From Cryomorphaceae bacterium (GTDB taxonomy: Bacteria > Bacteroidota > Bacteroidia > Flavobacteriales_D > Parvicellaceae): a stretch of DNA of 64,000 bases. Both the position numbers and the translations under genes were made by a program. Numbering within the stretch: position 1 is the stretch's first letter; every line of letters begins with the position of its first letter. The DNA lies in the NCBI GenBank assembly GCA_905182525.1, contig CAJJBV010000006.1:1-64000 (forward strand), read 5' to 3'. This document shows, piece by piece, positions 39,155-46,959 of the stretch. The notes beneath the pieces were generated by a model. It was not told the DNA's origin and made no database searches. It was given only the letters and a program-made list of their open reading frames with translations.

Positions 39155-39721
39155 CTAAAGTTTATCAATTTTAGTTTTAAATAACACCATAGAAAATTCA
39201 TTATTTACTTTAAAAGACTCACAAGTAATTTTATTTTTTGATTTCATTGCCATTATTATTAAACCTAATCCTGCACCACCTTTTTTTGAAATTTGTCCAT
39301 TATCAAGTTTTTTAAGGTAAAGTGATTTTAACTCAACTTTATCTAATGTATTTATGTGATTAATATCTTCAAATACCTCTTTGACATTAATATTATTAAT
39401 CAAGTTTGAAAACGAACATGTAAAAAACTCTGGATAATCTGAAAGCTGAAAGAAAGCAAATTGTATTTTATCTAAAGAATAATCGCCATGATTTTTAATA
39501 TTCTGAAGACCCTCAATTAAAATATTAAATATTCTTTTTATATTTTTTTTAGCAGTTTTTAATTCGAAAAGTTTAGATTCTGTTTTTTCACTGATTTCTG
39601 AAATAACATCCGGTTTCATTTCTCCAAAATGAGATAGGAGTATAGTGCCATTATTTTTTTCAATAGCAGATTTTGAACTTTTAAATATTGATTTTATAGA
39701 TTCTGAAAAATCCATTAACAA
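39155..39721 (-). CDS. SiaB family protein kinase-like (GHKL ATPase fold)
   Basis: A 188-residue GHKL-fold protein of the SiaB/DUF6272 family. The N-box-like helix IFNILIEGLQNIKNHG and the G-box-like GGAGLGLIIMA bind ATP in this fold. In Pseudomonas, SiaB phosphorylates the anti-anti-sigma-like protein SiaC. No SiaC (DUF1987), SiaA phosphatase or diguanylate cyclase gene is next to it here, so its partner is elsewhere or different. It is the last gene of a loosely spaced minus-strand group with the SirB1-like and nucleoside-phosphorylase genes. The kinase role is by family only. Confidence 0.8.
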   Translation of the reverse strand: MLMDFSESIKSIFKSSKSAIEKNNGTILLSHFGEMKPDVISEISEKTESKLFELKTAKKNIKRIFNILIEGLQNIKNHGDYSLDKIQFAFFQLSDYPEFFTCSFSNLINNINVKEVFEDINHINTLDKVELKSLYLKKLDNGQISKKGGAGLGLIIMAMKSKNKITCESFKVNNEFSMVLFKTKIDKL

Positions 39722-39786
39722 AGCTAATTTCCTTAAATATAAATAATGTTTTTAAATGTATTGGTAGTAAAATGAATTAATTATTT

Positions 39787-40665
39787 TCAAGTATATAGTG
39801 ACATTATCTTCTTAAGATCATTTTTTAGTTGAATTTCTTCTGATTTTCTGTAGCTGAAGTTAAGATTAGTCAACATTCTTTTTGTAATATCAGAATAGGG
39901 GCAAGGGGTTAAATAATAATTATTATTTATTACATTAATTTCTCGTATAAAGTCTTGAATATCATGATGTTTAAGAATAATTCCTTGACTAAATGGGTTT
40001 ATATAGAAACTCACATCCTCTTTATTAAATTTATAGTTTTTTGGATTTAGATTACCTTTCTTAGGGTCAAGATATCCAACTATAAAATGGTTAGGTAAAT
40101 TTATACCCATTATTGGCAAATTTAGTAACCTTCCAATTTCGATATATAGAATAGAATTTGTTAAAGGGTTGCCCTTTTTATTTTGTAATAATTTCCCAAT
40201 TGATGAGTTTTCAGCAGAATGATAATTTGTTTTATCACCTCTAAAATTGTAATCTTCATATAAAACTTTATTTATAACACTAACTTTCTCTATAGGTGTC
40301 ATACTATCAACTAAATTAATTTCAATATCACTTACTATTTCACTAATCTGTTTGTTAATATAATTTTTTGTAATATTTGGGAAAAAGTATTGATCTAGTT
40401 GACTTATTCCGTTGATTAAATTAATTGGATAGTTTAACCACTGACTATGATCTTTTAATACTTTTCTAAGGCTTATTTCATGAGTAATATTGCTAATTCT
40501 AGACTTAAAAACTTCTCCATATTCATTTTCAAAATCCGCTTTTTCTAATAGGGGAATACAATCTGTTCCAAGTTCTAATAATTGATTTTTAACTTGATTA
40601 AAAATAATCTCATCTGGATCATCAAGTAAGCTTACAAGAGCAGCTATTTCATTTTTACTTTTCAT
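39787..40665 (-). CDS. SirB1/transglutaminase-like protein
   Basis: A 292-residue cytosolic protein of the SirB1 transglutaminase-like family. A HEAT-like N-terminal segment (ALVSLLDDPDEIIF) is followed by the core with VINKVLYEDYNFRGD, KGNPLTNSILYIEIGRLLNLPIMG and NLPNHFIVGYL, the family signature. The His of NHF is kept, but a catalytic Cys is not obvious at the expected site, so enzymatic activity is doubtful, as in many SirB1 members. The real role is not known. It lies between a nucleoside phosphorylase gene and the SiaB-like gene on the same strand. Confidence 0.82.
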   Translation of the reverse strand: MKSKNEIAALVSLLDDPDEIIFNQVKNQLLELGTDCIPLLEKADFENEYGEVFKSRISNITHEISLRKVLKDHSQWLNYPINLINGISQLDQYFFPNITKNYINKQISEIVSDIEINLVDSMTPIEKVSVINKVLYEDYNFRGDKTNYHSAENSSIGKLLQNKKGNPLTNSILYIEIGRLLNLPIMGINLPNHFIVGYLDPKKGNLNPKNYKFNKEDVSFYINPFSQGIILKHHDIQDFIREINVINNNYYLTPCPYSDITKRMLTNLNFSYRKSEEIQLKNDLKKIMSLYT

Positions 40666-40721
40666 GAGTAATTACTTATTTATGTTACGTAAATATTCAA
40701 TAAAGGTTATTTATTAACGAT

Positions 40722-41612
40722 TTATAATCTTTTCAAAACAGTTATAACTAAATCATTAACTGTTTTTTTATAATTTTCAGAAAACATGTTAGAGAATCTA
40801 TTTCCAATTACAGCGCAAACTGTACATGATTTGTGACCAAGTAAAGCACTTAAACCATATAATGCAGATGTTTCCATTTCAAAATTCAAGACTTTATGAT
40901 TTTTATACTCAAATCGATTTAAAAACTTATTCATATCAGGAACTTTTGTGGTCAATCTAAGTGTTCGTCCTTGGGGACCATAAAAGCCGTTTGCTGTGGC
41001 CGTAATGCCAGCGTACATGCCCTTACCAATTTTATTGCCCAGTTCTTTGTTTCCTTTAACGAAATAAGGTCGATTTGCCTCCTCTGGCCATGGAGTTTGT
41101 TGTGAAAATGCTTTTTGAAGTGCTATTTCATCATTTTCATAAATTGGATTGTAGAATGATAGCAAGCCATCAAAACCTAATCCATAAGTTGATAAAATAA
41201 AACTGTCAACAGGAATATTTTCTTGTAAAGCTCCACATGTTCCAATTCTTATTATTTCAAGAGATGTATGCTCTTTTTTAATGCATTTATCTTTAAAATC
41301 TATATTAACTAATGCGTCAAGTTCATTAATTACAATATCTATATTATCACACCCTATCCCAGTAGAAATAACAGAAACACGCTTATTATTGATTAAACCT
41401 GTGTGAGTTATAAATTCCCTTTTGCTTCTTTTAATTTCAATTCTATCAAAATATTTCGAAATTGTAGGTACACGTTCCTGATCTCCTACTAAAATTATGG
41501 TATTACCAATTTCATCAGGCTTTAAATCTAAATGATAGATTCTTCCCTCGTCAGTTATGATAAGTTCAGTAGATGGAATTTTATTTCCTGTAATATTAGC
41601 TTCTTTAAGCAT
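40722..41612 (-). CDS. Nucleoside phosphorylase (uridine phosphorylase-like, PNP/UDP family)
   Basis: A 296-residue PNP/Udp-family enzyme that phosphorolyses nucleosides. It has GNTIILVGDQERVPTISKYFD (phosphate site), the substrate loop THTGLINNKRVSVISTGIGCDNIDI, IIRIGTCGAL, a Udp-like FEMETSALYGLSALLGHKS and VCAVIGNR. Residues in FEMETS are the sugar-binding Glu-Met-Glu. It complements the class-I PNP at 26.3 kb and Upp at 34.3 kb as salvage enzymes. Whether uridine or another nucleoside is preferred cannot be read from sequence. Confidence 0.88.
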   Translation of the reverse strand: MLKEANITGNKIPSTELIITDEGRIYHLDLKPDEIGNTIILVGDQERVPTISKYFDRIEIKRSKREFITHTGLINNKRVSVISTGIGCDNIDIVINELDALVNIDFKDKCIKKEHTSLEIIRIGTCGALQENIPVDSFILSTYGLGFDGLLSFYNPIYENDEIALQKAFSQQTPWPEEANRPYFVKGNKELGNKIGKGMYAGITATANGFYGPQGRTLRLTTKVPDMNKFLNRFEYKNHKVLNFEMETSALYGLSALLGHKSCTVCAVIGNRFSNMFSENYKKTVNDLVITVLKRL

Positions 41613-41643
41613 CTCTTAAATTTAACTAATAATAACTGTTTAA

Positions 41644-42405
41644 TTAATCTAAAGTGCTAAAAACTTTTTTCAAAATATCAGATGTTCTTTGCATTGGATT
41701 TTTTCTAATTTCTTTTTCTTGAGCAGCAATAAGTTTAAAAATACCATCAATTGCTCTGTCAGTTACATATTTATTTAAGTCAGTCTCAACTTTTTCTTTA
41801 CCAGATATTCTAGTTGTCTGGTTGTATTTTGTGACTAAAGGAACCCAGTAGGCAGTTAATTTTACTTTTTCTATAGCTTTGGTAACTTCAGGAATAAATA
41901 ATTTATAAAGTTCACTACTAGTTTGTTTTTTTAAATAATTTGTTGCTGCATTATCTTCCCCTTTAAGAATATTAAATCCATCAGAAACAGACATGTTTGT
42001 AATTGCATTAATAAATATTGGTGCTGCGGTTTTACATGCTTCTTCCGCTGCCTGATTTAGTGTAGCTTCAAATTTCTCGACTTTAGTATCAAGTCCCATT
42101 TGCATTGCTTTATCTCTAACATTTTTTGCTTCAGGTGGAAAAGGTATTCTTATTAAGTCATTTTTTAAAAAACCACCTGCTGATGATGCTTTTTCTGCTC
42201 CTTTTTTTACGCCTTTATTGAGCGCTTCTTTAAGACCTTTAACTACTTCATCACTGCTTAATAAACTAGAGTTTTCACTTTTTTTGGAAGGTAGTTCACT
42301 CTTAATTTTGTTTGATAATTTATTAATATTTATTTGACTATATCCAATGGTACTAACAAATGAAATTAGAATAAATAGAATAGAATTTTTAATATTTTTT
42401 TTCAT
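41644..42405 (-). CDS. DUF4197 exported protein
   Basis: A 253-residue protein with a signal peptide (about 1-22, ending IGYSQ) followed by a DUF4197 domain: EVVKGLKEALNKGVKKGAEKAS, DLIRIPFPPEA, LNQAAEEACKTAAPIFINAI and the C-terminal DRAIDGIFKLIAAQEKEIRKNP. The mature protein is largely helical and probably periplasmic. The family has no assigned function. It is divergent from cinA (81 bases apart) and upstream of the nucleoside phosphorylase gene by 31 bases. Confidence 0.88.
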   Translation of the reverse strand: MKKNIKNSILFILISFVSTIGYSQININKLSNKIKSELPSKKSENSSLLSSDEVVKGLKEALNKGVKKGAEKASSAGGFLKNDLIRIPFPPEAKNVRDKAMQMGLDTKVEKFEATLNQAAEEACKTAAPIFINAITNMSVSDGFNILKGEDNAATNYLKKQTSSELYKLFIPEVTKAIEKVKLTAYWVPLVTKYNQTTRISGKEKVETDLNKYVTDRAIDGIFKLIAAQEKEIRKNPMQRTSDILKKVFSTLD

Positions 42406-42486
42406 AATTATAATTTTATTATGAATGTATTAAATTTTTTATCAAACTTATTCCTATTATGAAAACTTAATGTATAATTTAACATA

Positions 42487-43734
42487 ATGAAATGTGAAGT
42501 TATATCAATTGGTGACGAATTATTAATTGGTCAAACTATAAATACAAATGCTTCGTGGATTGGAGAACAAATAAATATCTTAGGTTTTACTATTTCTCAT
42601 TGTTTAGTTATTTCTGACCTGAAAAATGATATTATCAACGCACTTGATCAAGCTTATAAAAGATCTGATATAATTATAATCACTGGTGGATTAGGGCCAA
42701 CAAATGATGATATTACAAAGCACACTTTAACTGAATATTTCAACACTTACTTAGAACTAGATATTGAAATTGAAAAAAATATAATCGATTATTTTACCAA
42801 TAGAAATTTACCTATTTTACAATCCAATAGGGACCAGGCCCTTATTCCAAAATCTTGTCAGGTTTTACCCAATAGCAGAGGATCTGCAAGTGGTATGTGG
42901 TTTGAAAAAAATGGAGTTGTATTTATTTCACTTCCTGGAGTTCCCTATGAAATGAAAGGGATTATGAATGATCATGTTTTTTCTAGATTATTAGCACTTA
43001 AAGGAGATGAAAATATTATAATTAATAAAACTATTAGAACCCATGGAATGGGGGAATCTTTTTTAGCTGAGGTGATTAAATCATGGGAAAAGAAATTAGC
43101 TAATGAAAATATAAAACTAGCTTACTTACCCTCACCTGGAATTGTTAAGCTAAGATTGTCAATTATTGGAAAAGATCGAAAATCATCTGAAGAAAAGTTG
43201 AATAGCTATATTTTAAAACTAAAAAAACTCATTCCAGAACAAATTTATGGGTATGACACAGATACTATGGAAGGCGTAGTAAGTAATTTATTAAAAGAAA
43301 AAAAACATACATTATCTACAGCAGAGAGTTGTACTGGTGGAAATATTTCTAAAATGATAACAAGTATTAGCGGAAGTTCTTCTTTTTTTAATGGGAGTGT
43401 AGTTACTTATACCAACAAGTCAAAATCCCAATTATTGGATGTAAATGACCAAGTCATTGAAAAACATGGAGCGGTAAGTCAACAGGTAGTAGAGCAAATG
43501 GCAAAAAATGTTAGATTAAAATTTGATTCAGATTACGGAATATCAACTTCTGGAATAGCTGGCCCAACTGGTGGAACAGCTGACAAGCCTGTAGGTACAG
43601 TTTGGATAGCAGTTGCTTCAGAAGAGAAAGTGATTTCTAAAAAACTAAATTTAGGGTATAATCGAGAAAGAAACATTCATGTTTCATCATTATCAGTGCT
43701 AAATTTATTGAGATTAGAGTTAATTAAGAATTAA
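42487..43734 (+). CDS. cinA: CinA-family protein (competence/damage-inducible; NMN deamidase domain)
   Basis: A 415-residue CinA with an N-terminal molybdopterin-binding-like (COG1058) domain (about 1-170: CEVISIGDELLIGQTINTN, ITGGLGPTNDD, LPGVPYEMKG) and a C-terminal CinA domain (about 255-415: STAESCTGGNIS, SGIAGPTGGTADKPVGTVW). The C-terminal domain deamidates nicotinamide mononucleotide in pyridine-nucleotide salvage, and the N-terminal domain has ADP-ribose pyrophosphatase activity in some members. Its end overlaps the convergent outer-membrane gene by four bases. Confidence 0.95.
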   Translation: MKCEVISIGDELLIGQTINTNASWIGEQINILGFTISHCLVISDLKNDIINALDQAYKRSDIIIITGGLGPTNDDITKHTLTEYFNTYLELDIEIEKNIIDYFTNRNLPILQSNRDQALIPKSCQVLPNSRGSASGMWFEKNGVVFISLPGVPYEMKGIMNDHVFSRLLALKGDENIIINKTIRTHGMGESFLAEVIKSWEKKLANENIKLAYLPSPGIVKLRLSIIGKDRKSSEEKLNSYILKLKKLIPEQIYGYDTDTMEGVVSNLLKEKKHTLSTAESCTGGNISKMITSISGSSSFFNGSVVTYTNKSKSQLLDVNDQVIEKHGAVSQQVVEQMAKNVRLKFDSDYGISTSGIAGPTGGTADKPVGTVWIAVASEEKVISKKLNLGYNRERNIHVSSLSVLNLLRLELIKN

Positions 43735-44956
43735 AATTTCGTAAGCCATGATATCATTGGAATTGGAGCAGATGTTGATTCATTTTCATTAATATTAATA
43801 AATCCTGCTAAAGCAACTTGAAATGAAGATGTATAAGATTGGTTAAATCTCATAGCAGGCATAAAAATAAAAGTAGTACTTCTAGAAGTTTCAGAACCTA
43901 TTGAGCCTTCGCCATAAATTACTGTTTGGGTTTCTGTTTGGGGAGTAGATATTCCAGTTGCAGGATTGTTGGTATTGTAATGTAAGTAACATCTAATTTC
44001 TTTTGATAGTATAGTTAGTTTAGACTTATTAGCTATAAAAAGCATAGAGTCAAAAATAAAACTAGCTTTTTTACCAAATGGAACTATACCAGAAAAGCCA
44101 ATTACAGAAGCCAATTGTTTTGATTTGTAAAATCTTCTTTTGTTATAGCTCAATCCTCCTTCAACAGTATTTTGAAAAGCATTTATAAAATCAGAATTGC
44201 CTGCGTTAACAGGTGGAATATAATAAGGGTGATTTCATCATAAAAACTATAAGAATTTTTATCGCCAATATCTCTTGCACTAGACATAAAAACAGAGCCG
44301 AAATCATCATTAGTAGTATTTTCGGTCCAATTAATGTGAGCCAAACCTGCTGAAAAACTAACGTTTGATAATCTATTCCCAATGGTCATTGTTCCCCAGT
44401 GTAACCCACCATAAGTCTGCCCCTGATTAATATATCCAGAAGAACCTATAATACTTCCAATTGAAACATGAAAATTATTATTGCTGTAAATTTGTTGTTT
44501 TAATACTAATGCTATGGGACTCGCAATCCAAGTTGCCATGATTCCAATAGATGTCTTATTTCCTACGCTAAGATGAATTTCCGGTCCATAAAGGTGAATA
44601 AGTCCATAATTATCATTTTTCTTAATAGGAAGTGCATTGGTTGTGAAATAATATCTAGTTGTGAATGGCCCAGATGCTCTAAATTCTTTATTTTCTTTAT
44701 TTTTTAAACCCTCATCAACTTTAGTAATAGAAGAAATATCAGACTTATTTATAAATATTTTCCCAATAGCTTTAGTAACTACAAGAATCTCTCTTCCGTC
44801 ATCTGAAATAATTTCCCCAATAAATTCTCCCCCATCATTTTTTACAATTAAAACAAGATTTTCATTTTTATTTTCAATTTCTTCAGATGTCTGACTGAAA
44901 ATTTGAATCTGAAATGCTAAAAAAAGCAAAATCATATAGCTTGTGAATTTCCTCAT
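43731..44956 (-). CDS. Hypothetical outer-membrane protein, interrupted by one frameshift
   Basis: About 408 residues when the frame is repaired. A signal peptide covers about 1-22 (QIQIFSQ end). A short N-terminal beta domain (about 30-80, LIVKNDGGEFIGEIISDDG) precedes a barrel-like region with HLSVGNKTSIGIMATW, SFSAGLAHINW and the C-terminal piece AIPMISW-like APIPMISWLTKF. The first frame ends at 44183. The downstream part (from about YYIPPVNAG) continues in another frame to 43731. The switch lies between 44238 and 44225, near a C run, and looks like a one-base deletion. It is the last gene after the pyrophosphatase in the accessory cluster. The family is not recognised. Confidence 0.7.
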
Positions 44957-45025
44957 GTCATAAAGATATAAAATTTTAAGAAATAGATTTGTTGACTATT
45001 CCTATGAGAGAATGTGAATGATAAA

Positions 45026-45631
45026 TTATTTATTTAATGACCATTTTCTAATTTCATCAATAGCTTCATTTCTATTTCCCCAAGAAATATACTTAGTTTT
45101 ATTAGGCCCTTTATAATTGCAAAACCAAGTTTGTATTATTGTTTTTATAGAATGAGTTAAAGAGTCTTTTATAAAGTTCATTTTACTGTCTTGAGGAATA
45201 GCAATTACCTTATGATCTTCTTCTCCACCATCTAAAAGTTTAAGGATACCAATTGGATTTATTTTCACTTCACTTCCTTGATCAATAGATTCAGAAATAA
45301 TTAAAACATCTAGAGCATCTCCATCACCTCCAATTTTAGGATCCATATAAGTATTTGTAATAAAACCATAATTGCCAGGATATGGAAGGTAGTTTATAAC
45401 CCTTTCTTTACCATTGATAATTTCAACTTCAAAAGACTCTTTCCTGTAATTATACTCATATTTTTTATTGGTGCCTGCCGATATTTCTACAACAGCAGTA
45501 AATGATTTTTTTTCATTTGAAGATTTTTTTTCTTTTACTGAGCATCCAATGAAGATTAGAAAAATAAGAATTATTTGGGTTAATAGCTTAAACAATTTAT
45601 TCTCTATTATAGTAAATAGTAATGTTTGCAA
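45026..45631 (-). CDS. Lipoprotein family I inorganic pyrophosphatase
   Basis: A family I pyrophosphatase (PPi to two phosphates) that carries a lipoprotein signal: a hydrophobic run ends LIFLIFIGC with Cys30, so the enzyme should be anchored in the envelope rather than cytosolic. Active-site residues match the soluble enzyme: the Glu-Ile-(Ser)-Ala-Gly segment, KYEYNY, YPGNYGF, the Asp triad GGDGDALDVLI, and ILKLLDGGEEDHKVIAIP. The annotated ATG overlaps DUF4956 by 35 bases. An alternative TTG at 45595 would start just after the DUF4956 stop and give a shorter, cleaner signal. It lies immediately downstream of the DUF4956/VTC pair. Confidence 0.88.
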   Translation of the reverse strand: MQTLLFTIIENKLFKLLTQIILIFLIFIGCSVKEKKSSNEKKSFTAVVEISAGTNKKYEYNYRKESFEVEIINGKERVINYLPYPGNYGFITNTYMDPKIGGDGDALDVLIISESIDQGSEVKINPIGILKLLDGGEEDHKVIAIPQDSKMNFIKDSLTHSIKTIIQTWFCNYKGPNKTKYISWGNRNEAIDEIRKWSLNK

Positions 45632-46199
45632 TATCTCTTAAGAAGTCAATTTTATCAACCTTGAATTCATGAACAGGCAGCCCAGTTCTATTTCTTAAAT
45701 CCTTTATCATATCTTCTTTTTTCTCAGGTTTGATGAGGTCGATTTTTTCATAAATAATAGTTTTATTTTCTTCAATAGATTGAAACCATAACCGATCAAT
45801 TAAGTAGGTAATTAATGTTATTAAACCATTAGTAAATAAAACCTCAAAAATACTAACAGATTTATTTGACAATGCATTAATCATAGATATGCCAATAACA
45901 ATAAATAAATAAGTCATCTGCCTAATAGGAATTGCTTCTGTTCTATATCTTAAGATTCCGAAAACAGCAAATAATCCTAATGCAAAGCCCATTTCCATTG
46001 GAACTTTTCTTAGCAAAAAACAAATGAAAAAAGTAAGTATGTTGAACATTATGTAGGTAAAGACATAATCCTTATCATCTTTTACCCTATAGTAAACTAA
46101 CCTAACAATAATTATTAAAAAAATAAAGTTTATCCCAAACTTGAACAATAACTTTGAGAAGTCTTCTAAGTCAAAAAAATCAATTCCATATAATTCCAT
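45597..46199 (-). CDS. DUF4956 membrane protein
   Basis: A 200-residue membrane protein of the DUF4956 family with about four helices (residues 16-36, 45-63, 68-88 and 95-115, perhaps a fifth near 125-140) and a cytosolic C-terminal domain ending IANITIYYNRE. The conserved loop FGILRYRTEAIPIRQMTYLF is the family signature. DUF4956 genes are often next to VTC-domain polyphosphate polymerase genes, and the protein may anchor or channel the product. It overlaps the VTC gene by 20 bases and the pyrophosphatase by 35 bases. The function is inferred from this association only. Confidence 0.87.
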   Translation of the reverse strand: MELYGIDFFDLEDFSKLLFKFGINFIFLIIIVRLVYYRVKDDKDYVFTYIMFNILTFFICFLLRKVPMEMGFALGLFAVFGILRYRTEAIPIRQMTYLFIVIGISMINALSNKSVSIFEVLFTNGLITLITYLIDRLWFQSIEENKTIIYEKIDLIKPEKKEDMIKDLRNRTGLPVHEFKVDKIDFLRDIANITIYYNRE

Positions 46200-46947
46200 T
46201 CTTACTTATTTTATTAATGAATAATAGTTTACGTTTAAAATTATTGTATTTCAAATTAGTATTCAAAATACATGATCCAATAGTGTATTTACTAAATCTA
46301 GTAGGTCTAATTCTTTTTTCTTTTAAAATTGATAATATTTCTGATTTTCTATTTCCTTTTTCTCTCTTAATTTCAATAATACAGATATTATCTAGTTTTT
46401 TCTCTAATTTTCCAGAGCTAAATTTCAAATTAAAATCTATTGTAACTCTTTCTTTGGATTGAAAATTGACTAAAGTAACCCTGTCAAAATTATTTTTTAT
46501 TTTAATTTCTAAATCCTTGGAACTGTATGGAGTTTGTTTTTCTATAAAATTAATATTTTTTTTATTTAAATCTTTATTTCTAAATGGGACACTAATTCTA
46601 GTTTTTTTTGTAACTCCTTTATTTGATTTGAACTTAACTTCCAAAAAAGTTTTTTTTGATTCTACATAATCTCTAAATCTAATTTTATACCTATTTAATT
46701 TTCCGTTTTGGTGATTTTTAAACAAAGAATGATTAGAGTCATCAAAATATTCAGTTTGATAGGTGAAAAATCTTTTACCATTAATTTCAAGGCATAAATA
46801 TTTATGATTTATTTTAGAAAGTATGTCAATTGTATTTTCAAAAGAAATTGTGAATTTTTCATCTACTCTTTCCATTAGGGCAACTTCATCCATCTCAGGT
46901 AAAGTGGTGGATTTGTAATCTTTTAATATGGAAATGATCTTAGACAT
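46180..46947 (-). CDS. VTC-domain (polyphosphate polymerase-like) protein
   Basis: A 255-residue tunnel-fold protein of the VTC domain family, related to the catalytic domain of yeast Vtc4, which polymerises the gamma phosphate of ATP into polyphosphate. The tunnel-lining basic and acidic residues are present: MERVDEKF (about 25-32), RYKIRFRDY (86-94), FLEVKFKSNKG (101-111), KKTRISV (114-120), ERVTIDFNL (166-174), IIEIKRE (190-196) and RFSKY (217-221). It lies 12 bases after the CotH/beta-helix gene and overlaps DUF4956 by 20 bases. Polyphosphate synthesis is inferred by homology, and a different phosphoryl acceptor is possible. Confidence 0.88.
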   Translation of the reverse strand: MSKIISILKDYKSTTLPEMDEVALMERVDEKFTISFENTIDILSKINHKYLCLEINGKRFFTYQTEYFDDSNHSLFKNHQNGKLNRYKIRFRDYVESKKTFLEVKFKSNKGVTKKTRISVPFRNKDLNKKNINFIEKQTPYSSKDLEIKIKNNFDRVTLVNFQSKERVTIDFNLKFSSGKLEKKLDNICIIEIKREKGNRKSEILSILKEKRIRPTRFSKYTIGSCILNTNLKYNNFKRKLLFINKISKNGIIWN

Positions 46948-46959
46948 TAATATTAAGTT

